A stretch of DNA of 18,356 nucleotides from positions 1-18,356 of the forward strand of contig CAMLNE010000038.1 in assembly GCA_946481265.1 (NCBI GenBank), written 5' to 3'. Shown one piece after another: positions 1 to 7,224 of the stretch (within the stretch, counting starts at the first letter, position 1; each line of letters opens with the position of its first letter). The stretch comes from an uncultured Panacagrimonas sp. GTDB taxonomy: Bacteria > Pseudomonadota > Gammaproteobacteria > Nevskiales > Nevskiaceae. The position numbers and the translations under genes were made by a program. Below the pieces are notes generated by a model, which ran no database searches, had not been told where the DNA came from, and saw only the letters and a program-made list of their open reading frames with translations.

Positions 1-513
1 CTCTCGGCCGAACCCGCCTCAGGGAAACACCCGGTAAAAGTTGTCGAGGCAATGTCCCGCGTTTGCATCGGGGCAGAAACGCATCTGCATCTCAGACCCG
101 ACCGGATTAGACGCCGCTCGGGGGGTCACTTCGAGCGTACGGACGAGGCGATCGCGATGGCAACGACCTGGACCGCGGATCAGATGAACGCGAAGGCCAT
201 CATCGCGCTCACGGAGTCCGGTGCGACGGCGCTGATGATGTCGCGGACGGAGACCGATATCCCGATTTACGCGTTGACTCAACACGAGCGAACAAGACGC
301 CGCATGAGCCTGTGTCGCGACGTCTTCCCGATTGCGTTCAGTCCTTCGCGACTCGATACGCTCGCGCCGGTTCGCGATGCCATTTCCTGCCTGGTTGGGC
401 GTGGTGTCCTTGCTGTTGGCGATCGCGTCCTGGTCACGAAGGGAGACTTCACCGGTCCTGGCGGGACCAACGCGATGAAGATTGCAACGGTAGGAGAGGT
501 GTCTCTCGAATAG
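1..513 (+). CDS. pyk: Pyruvate kinase, C-terminal part (5' end outside window)
   Basis: The frame is open from the first base and encodes about 170 residues before the TAG at 511-513. It begins inside the catalytic barrel with LSAEPASGKHPVKVVEAM, which matches the family's 'LSAE(T)A.GKYP...V' segment, and continues into the C-terminal regulatory domain. Family-typical segments there are TDEAIAMATTWTADQMNAKA, 'ALTESGATALMMSR' and, near the end, 'RVLVTKGDFTGPGGTNAMKI'. The enzyme converts phosphoenolpyruvate and ADP to pyruvate and ATP, the last step of glycolysis, in the cytoplasm. The gene ends eight bases before the next ATG, and that gene's ribosome binding site lies partly in this stop codon, so the two are probably cotranscribed. 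Some codons here (gta, aaa, gtt, gca) are less GC-rich at the third position than those of the later hem genes. Only the 3' end is visible, so isozyme type cannot be decided. The family assignment is secure. Confidence 0.93.
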   Translation, partial: LSAEPASGKHPVKVVEAMSRVCIGAETHLHLRPDRIRRRSGGHFERTDEAIAMATTWTADQMNAKAIIALTESGATALMMSRTETDIPIYALTQHERTRRRMSLCRDVFPIAFSPSRLDTLAPVRDAISCLVGRGVLAVGDRVLVTKGDFTGPGGTNAMKIATVGEVSLE

Positions 514-521
514 GAGCGTCG

Positions 522-1229
522 ATGAACCGTCCAGACCCATTTCTGTGCATCGGGCATCGTGGCGCGCGCGGTCATGCTCCCGAGAACACTCTGTTGTCCA
601 TCGATACCGGAATCCGGTTGGGCGCAGACATGATCGAGATCGACGTTCAGCGCTGCGAAGACGAACTGGTCGTGATCCATGACCCGCGGCTCGAACGGAC
701 CACCAATGGCGAGGGTCGGGTGGCCGAGGCAGCATTCGGATACCTTCGCGGACTCGATGCCGGGGATGGGCAGCAGATTCCGACATTGCAGGAGGTCATC
801 GTGTTGGCCGAAGGACGGGTGGCGCTCAACATCGAGATCAAGAGCGCCGACGGAACCGCCGTCAAGGTCGCGGCGGCGGTGCGGGAGGCGCTCGGCGACG
901 GATGGAATCCCGCCCAATTTCTCGTTTCCTCCTTCCATCTTCCTGAGCTCTACGAATTCAAGCAGATGGTCCCCGAGGTTCCGGTGGCGGCGCTGGTCTG
1001 TGGCGTTCCGCTCGATTGGGCGGCGTGCGCAGTGGAGCTGGGCGCCAGCGCGCTGAACATCTCGGCCGAGTTCGCGGACGCCCGACTGGTTCAGGACGCA
1101 CAGGCACGGGGGCTCAAGGTGTACGCCTATACGGTGAATCATCCAGCCGACATCGTGATGTTTCGCGATGTCGGCCTTGACGGCATCTTCACCGATTACC
1201 CCGATCGCGTACGCGCGCTGCGCCCTTGA
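522..1229 (+). CDS. ugpQ: Glycerophosphodiester phosphodiesterase (GDPD family, UgpQ-like)
   Basis: This 235-residue protein hydrolyses glycerophosphodiesters to sn-glycerol-3-phosphate and an alcohol. The GDPD barrel is complete: GHRGARGHAPENT (His12, Glu21), MIEIDV (Glu39, Asp41), VVIHDP (His53) and LNIEIK (Glu105) supply the catalytic and metal-binding residues, and the C-terminus has the usual FTDYPDR. There is no signal peptide, so it is cytoplasmic like UgpQ and unlike periplasmic GlpQ. ATG 522 is chosen because the family homology starts about eight residues later and AGGAG at 512-516 lies five bases upstream. That ribosome binding site overlaps the pyruvate kinase stop codon. The reading frame extends upstream to 312, but that part only overlaps pyk. 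The symbol is by family resemblance; no ugp transporter genes are visible. Confidence 0.9.
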   Translation: MNRPDPFLCIGHRGARGHAPENTLLSIDTGIRLGADMIEIDVQRCEDELVVIHDPRLERTTNGEGRVAEAAFGYLRGLDAGDGQQIPTLQEVIVLAEGRVALNIEIKSADGTAVKVAAAVREALGDGWNPAQFLVSSFHLPELYEFKQMVPEVPVAALVCGVPLDWAACAVELGASALNISAEFADARLVQDAQARGLKVYAYTVNHPADIVMFRDVGLDGIFTDYPDRVRALRP

Positions 1230-1235
1230 AGCGCC

Positions 1236-1538
1236 GGGCAGCGTTAACTCGGCGGCATACATCTTCCGGGCGGCGCGCCCCACCTTGGGGTCGTTCTCCA
1301 GCATCCCGGCTCCGCTCTTGATCAGGGCGTAGACGGTGGTCTTGCCACCGGGTCCGCCGTCAACAGTCTTCGTGCTCATGGTGACTTCACCGGTGCTGGA
1401 CCTAGCGCCGACGTCCTTGGCATCGCCACGGATACGGATTCCTGCCGGATGGCCCAATTCGCCGTAGTCCTCGGTTTCGTGACAATCGCCAGCTTCCGTC
1501 CTTAGCCCTCCCGTCTGTAGCCCTCCCGGGCGCAGCCC
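1236..1538 (-). pseudogene. Unrecognised coding-like stretch, probable gene remnant
   Basis: In the spacer between the phosphodiesterase and ppk1, the minus strand carries an open frame from about 1538 (just after an in-frame TAG at 1539-1541) down through 1236, where it runs on antisense into the phosphodiesterase. The part from ATG 1380 to about 1240 has codons typical of a high-GC gene (gcc, ctg, atc, aag, acc, gtc) and reads as plausible protein: MSTKTVDGG, then KTTVYALIKSGAGMLEND and KVGRAARKMYAAEL. GGTGA sits seven bases before ATG 1380. The upstream part (GIRIRGDAKDVGARS) also looks protein-like, so ATG 1380 may be internal. I do not recognise the family. It could be the 3' end of a decayed gene, a short real gene whose tail overlaps the phosphodiesterase, or chance. 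Confidence 0.3.
1503..1528. repeat. Short tandem direct repeat, 2 x 15 bp
   Basis: The 11-mer TAGCCCTCCCG occurs at 1503-1513 and again at 1518-1528, separated by TCTG, giving a 15-bp period. It lies in the non-coding spacer before ppk1, directly next to the REP-like element. It may be part of the same repeat family or a small slippage duplication. Confidence 0.6.
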
Positions 1539-1547
1539 CTACGGGGC
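1517..1547 (-). repeat. Candidate REP-like element
   Basis: On the minus strand this reads GTAGGGGCTGCGCCCGGGAG: a GTAG head followed by a GC-rich stem (GGGC-TGC-GCCC). That is the general layout of the GTAG-type REP elements scattered between genes in Xanthomonadales and pseudomonads. The plus strand also begins GTAG at 1517 and ends CTAC at 1539-1542, and a second small dyad, GCCCC-TAC-GGGGC, lies at 1535-1547. The call rests on form only. Other copies in the genome would confirm it; none was found in this window. Confidence 0.35.
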
Positions 1548-1651
1548 ACCGGCCAGCTGTGCAGGCGGATGCGAGCAGGCGGTCACCGCCCGAATCGCGG
1601 CCGCCTCCAGTGATTTCACATCCGCTCCTGCTGTGGCACGGCAGGGTTTGC

Positions 1652-1681
1652 GGCGCAACGATGCACGCGCCGCGTTGCGCC
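1652..1681. promoter_or_regulatory. 9-bp inverted repeat upstream of ppk1
   Basis: GGCGCAACG at 1652-1660 is the exact reverse complement of CGTTGCGCC at 1673-1681, with a 12-base loop. It ends about 90 bases before the ppk1 start, in the only non-coding space where a ppk1 promoter could lie. It could be an operator or a leader hairpin. I could not identify a convincing -35/-10 pair or a Pho box near it. The rest of 1230-1770 holds the minus-strand remnant and the repeats listed separately; I see no further gene in it. Confidence 0.4.
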
Positions 1682-1770
1682 TCCATTACAAGAGTGGTCC
1701 CTCAACAATATCGCCATGAAAGACGCACTAAGATGCGAGCTCGACTTTTCCAATGAATGCAGGACTTCGC

Positions 1771-3837
1771 ATGGACGCGTTGGTGAAGCAAGATTTCCAG
1801 GCCGCCGATCTCTACATCAACCGCGAGCTTTCGCTGCTCGAGTTCAACCGGCGTGTCCTCGATCAGGCCAAGGATGAGGGCATTCCCCTGCTGGAGCGCC
1901 TGAAGTTCCTGGGCATCTCCATCTCGAACCTCGATGAGTTTTTCGAGATCCGCGTGGCCGGAGCGCAGCAGATGGCGGCCTCGCCGACGCCGCAGCGCGG
2001 CTCCGATGGGATCGCACCACAGGAACTACTGGGAGCAATCAGCGTCGGCGCACACGCACTGGTCGATGAGCAGTATCGCGTGTTCAACGAAGTGATCGTC
2101 CCCGCACTCGACAAGGAACGTATCCGTTTCCTCCGCCGAGGGGAGTGGACTACCGAACAGGACGCATGGCTTCGAAGTTATTTCGGAAATGAGCTGGCGC
2201 CGGTGTTGTCGCCTATCGGCCTTGATCCAGCGCACCCGTTTCCGCGGATCCTGAACAAGTCGCTCAATTTCATCGTTTCGCTATCGGGCAAAGACGCTTT
2301 CGGGAGAAACACGGGCCTTGCGGTGGTGCAGGCACCACGTGCCTTGCCACGACTGATCCAAGTGCCGCCAGGGGTAGCCGGGTCGGGCCCGCATGATTTC
2401 GTGTTCCTGTCGAGCGTGATTCACGCCTACGTCGACGAGCTGTTTCCCGGCATGGAGGCCAGCGGTTGCTACCAGTTCCGGGTCACCCGCAACTCTGACC
2501 TCTTCGTCGACGAAGAGGAGGCCAAGGACCTGGCGGAGGCGCTCGAGGATGAGTTGTCGCAGCGCCAATGGGGCGATTCCGTGCGGTTGGAGGTTGCGCA
2601 CAACTGCCCGGAGGTGATGTGGCAATACCTGATGCACGAAATGCAGCTCACTCCAGCCGATGTCTACCAGGTCAACGGACCGGTGAACCTGATGCGGCTG
2701 ATGGTGATTCCCGACATGGTCGATCGCCCCGACCTCAAGTACGCGCCCTTTGTCCAGAAGATCCCGCGGCGGCTGACCGGCGATCTGTTCGCGGCCATCC
2801 GCGAACGGGATCACTTGCTGCACCACCCCTATGACTCGTTCATGCCCGTGGTCGAGTTCCTTCGCCAGTCGGCGAAGGATCCCAAGGTGCTGGCGATCAA
2901 GCAGACGCTCTATCGCACCGGCGCAAAATCACCGGTCGTCGACGCCCTGGTCGAAGCGGCGAAGAATGGCAAGGAAGTCACCGTCGTGGTCGAGCTGCGC
3001 GCACGCTTCGACGAGGCCGACAACATCGACCTTGCCGAGAAGCTGCAGGACGTCGGCGCACACGTGGTGTACGGCGTGGTCGGGTACAAGACGCACGCCA
3101 AGATGTGCCTAGTCATCCGCCGCGAGGACTCGGGCCTGAAGACCTACGTGCATCTGGGCACCGGCAACTACCACCCGCGTACGGCCCGGCAGTACACGGA
3201 CTACGGCCTATTCACTGCCGATGGCGAGATCTGCAAGGACGTGCATGCGGTGTTCCTGCAGCTCACTTCGCTGGGCAAGGTCAGCAAGCTACATGCGCTG
3301 CTGCAGTCGCCTTTCACCCTGGGCAAAGGCATGCACGAGCGCATCGAGCGCGAGGCCGAAGCCGCGCGCAAGGGAAAGCCTGCCCGCATCGTCGCCAAGA
3401 TGAATGCGCTGGTGGATCCGGAGATCATCAGCCATCTGTATGACGCATCGCAGGCGGGCGTGAGCATAGACCTGATCGTGCGTGGCACGTGCTCGCTGCG
3501 ACCGGGCGTCGCGGGTCTTTCCGACAACATCCGCGTGCGTTCGATCATCGGTCGCTTTCTCGAACATCACCGTGTGTTCTGCTTCCACCACGACGGCAAC
3601 CCCGAGGTCTGGCTCTCCAGCGCCGACTGGATGGAGCGCAACCTCTTCCGCCGTGTGGAGGTCGCATTTCCGCTCAAGGACCGGAAGATCCGCGCCCGCG
3701 TTCTCGAGCACCTGGAGGCGTACACGGCCGACACCGCCCAGAGCTGGGTGTTGCAGCCGGATGGGACCTATGTGCGGGCGCAGACGCCGGCGGGGATCAC
3801 CGGCATCCCGGTCCAGCAGCGCCTGATGGAAGAGTAG
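1771..3837 (+). CDS. ppk1: Polyphosphate kinase 1
   Basis: This 688-residue protein reversibly transfers the terminal phosphate of ATP to inorganic polyphosphate, and is usually membrane-associated. All family landmarks are present: NRELSLLEFNRRVL (17-30) and LKFLGISISNLDEFFEIRV (45-62) in the N domain; YKTHAKM with the histidine (His442) that becomes phosphorylated in the E. coli enzyme (His435); GTGNYHPRTARQYTDYG; and LEHHRV (His599) followed by VWLSSADWMERNLFRRVE, the second phospholipase-D-like half. Length agrees with E. coli Ppk (688). ATG 1771 is preferred over ATG 1753 because AGGA at 1761-1764 lies six bases before it; the earlier start would add six residues and has no visible ribosome binding site. 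No ppx gene is adjacent. The gene converges on argH with only 10 bp between the stops and no hairpin terminator there. Confidence 0.97.
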   Translation: MDALVKQDFQAADLYINRELSLLEFNRRVLDQAKDEGIPLLERLKFLGISISNLDEFFEIRVAGAQQMAASPTPQRGSDGIAPQELLGAISVGAHALVDEQYRVFNEVIVPALDKERIRFLRRGEWTTEQDAWLRSYFGNELAPVLSPIGLDPAHPFPRILNKSLNFIVSLSGKDAFGRNTGLAVVQAPRALPRLIQVPPGVAGSGPHDFVFLSSVIHAYVDELFPGMEASGCYQFRVTRNSDLFVDEEEAKDLAEALEDELSQRQWGDSVRLEVAHNCPEVMWQYLMHEMQLTPADVYQVNGPVNLMRLMVIPDMVDRPDLKYAPFVQKIPRRLTGDLFAAIRERDHLLHHPYDSFMPVVEFLRQSAKDPKVLAIKQTLYRTGAKSPVVDALVEAAKNGKEVTVVVELRARFDEADNIDLAEKLQDVGAHVVYGVVGYKTHAKMCLVIRREDSGLKTYVHLGTGNYHPRTARQYTDYGLFTADGEICKDVHAVFLQLTSLGKVSKLHALLQSPFTLGKGMHERIEREAEAARKGKPARIVAKMNALVDPEIISHLYDASQAGVSIDLIVRGTCSLRPGVAGLSDNIRVRSIIGRFLEHHRVFCFHHDGNPEVWLSSADWMERNLFRRVEVAFPLKDRKIRARVLEHLEAYTADTAQSWVLQPDGTYVRAQTPAGITGIPVQQRLMEE

Positions 3838-3847
3838 ATCGCGCGGA

Positions 3848-5239
3848 TCAGCCTTTCTGCTGCTGCCGCGCACGCAGGATCGCAGCGCGCACCTGCCTGG
3901 GACTGGTTGCGCCCACGTGGTCGCGTGCACCGAGCGAGCCCAGCAGCGTGATCTGCTGGTAGACGTCCGCCTCGATCAGTTCCGAAAAGCCGCGCAGTTC
4001 CTCCAGCGGCAGCTCCGCCAGCTCGCACTCCTTCTGAATCGCCCGCGCGACCGCCGAGCCCACCACGTGGTGGGCGTCGCGGAATGGCAGGCCCTTCTTC
4101 ACCAGGTAATCCGCGAGGTCGGTCGCGGTCGAATATCCGGCCGCGGCAGCGGCCCGGCAGCGTTCGCGATGCACAAGGATGCTGGGCACCAGTTCGGCGT
4201 AGATGTGCAGGCAGGCCGAGACGGTATCGATCGCATCGAATAACGGCTCCTTGTCCTCCTGGTTGTCGCGGTTGTAGGCGAGCGGCTGGCCCTTCATCAG
4301 CACCAGCAGCGCCTGCAGATCGCCTATCACGCGGCCGGTCTTGCCGCGCACGAGTTCCGGCACGTCTGGATTCTTCTTCTGCGGCATGATTGAACTACCG
4401 GTGCAGAAGCGGTCCGGCAGGGCCACAAAGCCGAACATGGGCGTCGACCAGATGACCAGTTCCTCGCTCCAGCGCGACAGATGCACCATGAGCAGGCTCG
4501 CGCAGGCGCAGAACTCGATCGCGAAGTCGCGATCGCTCACCGCATCCAGCGAATTCTCGCTGATGCGCTCGAAGCCAAGCTGCTGCGCCACGAAGGCGCG
4601 ATCGATCGGGTACACCGTGCCGGCCAGTGCCGCCGATCCCAGCGGCAGCACGTTGACGCGTCGCCGGGCGTCGACCAGCCGCTCGCGGTCACGCAGGAGC
4701 TGTTCACGCCAGGCCAGCATGTGGTGGCCGAACGTGACTGGCTGGGCAACCTGGAGGTGCGTGAAGCCGGGCATGACGGTGTCGGCCTCGCGCTCCGCAA
4801 GGTCGAGCAGCGCCAGGGCGAGGCGATCGATCACCGCGAGCAGCTCGTCGATGGCATCGCGCACATAGAGCCGCACATCGGTCGCGACCTGGTCGTTGCG
4901 CGAGCGTCCCGTGTGCAGGCGCTTGCCCGCTTCCCCGATCCGGCGCGTGAGCTCGGACTCGATATTCATGTGCACGTCTTCGAGTTCGGTCTTCCACTCG
5001 AAGTCGCCGGCGTCGATTTCCGCGCGGATGGCGTCCAGGCCCTCGATGATGGCCTGGCCGTCCTCCGCGCTCAGGACGCCTACCTTCTGCAGCATCCGCG
5101 CGTGGGCCTGGCTGCCGGCGATGTCCTGCCGGTAGAGCCGGCGGTCGAAACTGACCGACTCGCTGAAGCGCTCCATCAGGCTGGACGTCGACTCGGAGAA
5201 TCTTCCACCCCAAAGCTTGCTGTTGCCGCCGCTGGTCAT
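3848..5239 (-). CDS. argH: Argininosuccinate lyase
   Basis: This 463-residue enzyme splits argininosuccinate into arginine and fumarate, the last step of arginine synthesis, as a cytoplasmic homotetramer of the fumarase/aspartase superfamily. Signatures seen: SKLWGGRF at 7-14, [13 protein letters not shown] (109-121), [10 protein letters not shown] with the catalytic-base histidine His161, and the mobile-loop signature [16 protein letters not shown] (from 281) containing catalytic Ser283. The protein ends KG after a basic QQQ tail and is full length. ATG 5239 fits the family N-terminus; only a weak ribosome binding site is visible. It is divergent from algZ across 75 bp, the same neighbourhood as in Pseudomonas, where argH flanks the algZ-algR-hem genes. 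A possible -10, TAGAAT, lies on this strand at 5274-5269 with no good -35. Confidence 0.97.
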   Translation of the reverse strand: MTSGGNSKLWGGRFSESTSSLMERFSESVSFDRRLYRQDIAGSQAHARMLQKVGVLSAEDGQAIIEGLDAIRAEIDAGDFEWKTELEDVHMNIESELTRRIGEAGKRLHTGRSRNDQVATDVRLYVRDAIDELLAVIDRLALALLDLAEREADTVMPGFTHLQVAQPVTFGHHMLAWREQLLRDRERLVDARRRVNVLPLGSAALAGTVYPIDRAFVAQQLGFERISENSLDAVSDRDFAIEFCACASLLMVHLSRWSEELVIWSTPMFGFVALPDRFCTGSSIMPQKKNPDVPELVRGKTGRVIGDLQALLVLMKGQPLAYNRDNQEDKEPLFDAIDTVSACLHIYAELVPSILVHRERCRAAAAAGYSTATDLADYLVKKGLPFRDAHHVVGSAVARAIQKECELAELPLEELRGFSELIEADVYQQITLLGSLGARDHVGATSPRQVRAAILRARQQQKG

Positions 5240-5285
5240 CTTGGTTCTGGACGAGAAACGTGGCGCCGATTCTATCCGCTCCTTG

Positions 5286-5314
5286 GGCCGTCACGGCCGC
5301 CTAAACTGGCGGCC
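5286..5314. promoter_or_regulatory. Two overlapping inverted repeats directly before algZ
   Basis: GGCCGCC (5295-5301) and GGCGGCC (5308-5314) form a perfect 7-bp stem with a six-base loop (TAAACT), and the second arm touches the algZ ATG at 5315. A second dyad, GGCCG-TCA-CGGCC (5286-5298), uses bases 5295-5298 as well, so the two RNA hairpins cannot form together. No Shine-Dalgarno sequence is visible, and the position where one would lie is inside the 7-bp stem. This is compatible with translational control of algZ or with a DNA operator in the argH-algZ divergent region. Short GC-rich stems can arise by chance in DNA this rich in G and C. Confidence 0.4.
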
Positions 5315-6391
5315 ATGAAACGCATCGAGCCGCAGCGGGACAAGCCGCCCAGCCTGATCCCCGACTTCTGCTCGGGACCGGCGCTGCTATTCATGGCCGT
5401 GGTCATGGAGCTGGTCGCCATCTGCTTCACCTTGGCCAGCGCGGACACCGACACCGACCTGATCCGCCGCCTGGCCCTGCTGTCGCTCTACCTGCAGTGG
5501 ATCGGGCTGTGCGGCGGCGCCGCCCTGTGCGGCCTGCGCCACCTGTTCACGGTCGCCCGCGCTGGCGTGGTCTTCCTGGCCTGCTGGATCACCCTGATCC
5601 TGATCGTGATGATCCTGTCGAACATCGCCTGGCACATGGGCGTCAACCCGAACTTCGATGTCCTGGACCCGACCACCCCGCGCGTGACCTTCATCCTCAG
5701 CCATACCTGCATCGCCGCGATCGTCTCGCTGATGCTGCTGCGCTACTTCTGGACGCGCCACCAGTGGCAGGAGCAGGTGCACGCGGAGGGCGAGTCACGT
5801 TTCCAGGCGCTGACCGCACGCATCCGCCCGCACTTCTTCTTCAACGCCCTGAACAGCCTCGCCGCCCTGATCATGATCCGCCCGGCCGAAGCCGAACTGA
5901 TGGTCGAGGATCTCGCCGACGTCTTCCGCGCCAGCCTGGAGAAGGCCGGGCGCATGGCGCCGCTGGTGGACGAGATCGGCGTGTGCAACGCCTACCTGCG
6001 CATCGAGAAGGCGCGACTCGGCGAAAAGCTCGAGGTCAAATGGGACGTGCCGGAGGACCTGTTCAACTGGCCGGTCCCGATGCTCATCATCCAACCCCTG
6101 GTCGAGAACGCCGTCTATCACGGCATCTCCAAGCTCAAGGAGCGCGGTGTCATCCGCATCAATATCTACACGGCGCAGCGGCTGCTGATCGTGGAAGTGG
6201 AGAACCCGATGCCACCGGCGGAGAACCCTTCGACACGCGGCAACCAGATCGCCATCGACAACATTGCGAGCCGCCTCAACCTCATTTACGGTGAACGCGG
6301 TAGGCTTGAACTGGGTCCCGACAACGGCATCTGGCGCGCACGCTTGTCGATCCCGGAGAAATCCCTGCTGGTGGGAGGAGAGATGTCATGA
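5315..6391 (+). CDS. algZ: LytS/AlgZ-type sensor histidine kinase
   Basis: This 358-residue inner-membrane sensor has four predicted membrane segments (about 22-42, 53-74, 82-102 and 125-147) with hardly any periplasmic domain. A cytoplasmic His_kinase domain of the LytS/YehU class follows: ARIRPHFFFNALNSLAALI places the conserved histidine at His173, and LIIQPLVENAVYHGI (257-271) is the N box with Asn265. The glycine-rich ATP lid is poorly conserved: STRGNQIAIDNIASRLNLIYG keeps 'NIASRL' but lacks the usual GxGxG run, as described for the Pseudomonas AlgZ/FimS group. It should signal to AlgR, encoded 10 bases downstream. ATG 5315 is chosen because the frame upstream is only antisense to argH; no Shine-Dalgarno is visible. 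In Pseudomonas the pair controls alginate and type IV pilus genes; whether that holds here is inference. Confidence 0.88.
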   Translation: MKRIEPQRDKPPSLIPDFCSGPALLFMAVVMELVAICFTLASADTDTDLIRRLALLSLYLQWIGLCGGAALCGLRHLFTVARAGVVFLACWITLILIVMILSNIAWHMGVNPNFDVLDPTTPRVTFILSHTCIAAIVSLMLLRYFWTRHQWQEQVHAEGESRFQALTARIRPHFFFNALNSLAALIMIRPAEAELMVEDLADVFRASLEKAGRMAPLVDEIGVCNAYLRIEKARLGEKLEVKWDVPEDLFNWPVPMLIIQPLVENAVYHGISKLKERGVIRINIYTAQRLLIVEVENPMPPAENPSTRGNQIAIDNIASRLNLIYGERGRLELGPDNGIWRARLSIPEKSLLVGGEMS

Positions 6392-6401
6392 GGAACTGGC
6401 C

Positions 6402-7145
6402 ATGCGAGTGGTAATCGTGGATGACGAGGCGCTGGCCCGTGAGCGGCTCAAGCGACTGCTGCAGGAATTTCCGGGCTACGACGTCGTGGGCGAGGCTGCC
6501 GACGGTGAGTCCGCGCTCGATGTGATCGACAACGAGGAGCCCGATCTGGTGCTGCTCGACATCCGCATGGGCGGCGTGGACGGCCTGCACGTGGCGCGCA
6601 GCCTGGCCGAATACGATCCGCCGCCGGCGGTGATCTTCACCACGGCCTATTCCGAGCACGCCCTGTCGGCGTTCGACGCCAAGGCCACCGGCTACCTGCT
6701 CAAGCCGATCCGCCTCGAGAAACTCAAGGAGGCGCTGCAGAACGCGCGCCGCCCGACCCGCGCACAGAAATCGAAGTCCGGGGGCGGCAACGACGTCAAG
6801 CCCAAGCGCGAATTCGTGACCGCGACCACCCGCGAGGGCCTGCTGCGCGTGCCGGCGGAGGACATCGTCTATTTTCTGGCCGACCAGAAATACACGACCG
6901 TCTGCCACCTGCACGGCGAGGTACTGATCGAGGAGTCGCTCAAGACTCTCGAAGAGGATTTCGCGCCCTGGTTCCTGCGTGTGCATCGCAAGGCCCTGGT
7001 GGCCACGCGCTTCATCGCCGGTCTCGAACGAGACCGCGGCGGCGAGCAACTCCACTGGCTGACGATGAAGCACGCCAGTGCACCGCTGCCGGTGTCGCGT
7101 CGACGCCTCGCCGAGGTCCGCCGCTTCCTCACCGAGAATTCCTGA
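6402..7145 (+). CDS. algR: AlgR-type response regulator (REC-LytTR)
   Basis: This 247-residue transcription factor pairs with AlgZ. The receiver domain (1 to about 115) has the acidic pair Asp7-Asp8, the phosphoacceptor Asp53 in LVLLDIRM, Thr80/Thr81 and Lys101 in [10 protein letters not shown] polar linker rich in lysine and glycine (about 119-136) leads to a LytTR DNA-binding domain (137-243) with the features [29 protein letters not shown] and [15 protein letters not shown] at 6391-6394 lies seven bases before ATG 6402 and begins in the last base of the algZ stop, so the two genes are translated from one message. The neighbourhood argH-algZ-algR-hemC is that of the Pseudomonas algR locus. 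The targets cannot be read from this window. Confidence 0.92.
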   Translation: MRVVIVDDEALARERLKRLLQEFPGYDVVGEAADGESALDVIDNEEPDLVLLDIRMGGVDGLHVARSLAEYDPPPAVIFTTAYSEHALSAFDAKATGYLLKPIRLEKLKEALQNARRPTRAQKSKSGGGNDVKPKREFVTATTREGLLRVPAEDIVYFLADQKYTTVCHLHGEVLIEESLKTLEEDFAPWFLRVHRKALVATRFIAGLERDRGGEQLHWLTMKHASAPLPVSRRRLAEVRRFLTENS

Positions 7146-7146
7146 T

Positions 7147-7179
7147 GTGCCCGTGGAGCCGGAATCCGGGCACGGGCAC
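7147..7179 (+). promoter_or_regulatory. Strong stem-loop between algR and hemC
   Basis: GTGCCCGTG (7147-7155) pairs perfectly with CACGGGCAC (7171-7179). Within the 15-base loop, CCGG (7159-7162) can pair with CCGG (7166-7169), extending the structure. It starts one base after the algR stop codon and ends 45 bases before the hemC ATG. No U-run follows, so it is not a canonical Rho-independent terminator. It could set the end of the algZR message, protect processed ends, or damp read-through into the hem genes. Confidence 0.5.
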
Positions 7180-7224
7180 AGCGCCGGAGGCCGAGCAGGG
7201 ACCCGCGGTCCGCGTCTCGCGCTG

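Noticed and set aside
279..1235. Long minus-strand frame across the phosphodiesterase and pyk
   Set aside because: It is the mirror of two well-supported genes; only the part outside them (1236-1538) deserves attention.
1383..1399. Similarity between 1383-1399 and the pyk 3' end at 445-461 (16 of 17 bases, same plus-strand frame GDFTG)
   Set aside because: A match this short is expected about once by chance in a window of this size; flanking sequence does not align, so a pyk duplication is not supported.
3838..3847. Terminator between the convergent ppk1 and argH genes
   Set aside because: Only 10 bp separate the stops and no hairpin with a U-run is visible there or just inside either gene end.
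4481..5314. Long upstream extension of the algZ frame
   Set aside because: It is entirely antisense to argH, which has complete catalytic motifs; family homology to membrane sensors begins only after ATG 5315.
7147..7224. GTG-initiated N-terminal extension of HemC
   Set aside because: The extra residues are Gly/Pro/Arg-rich and unlike any HemC; the family N-terminus starts at MLRIATRES.
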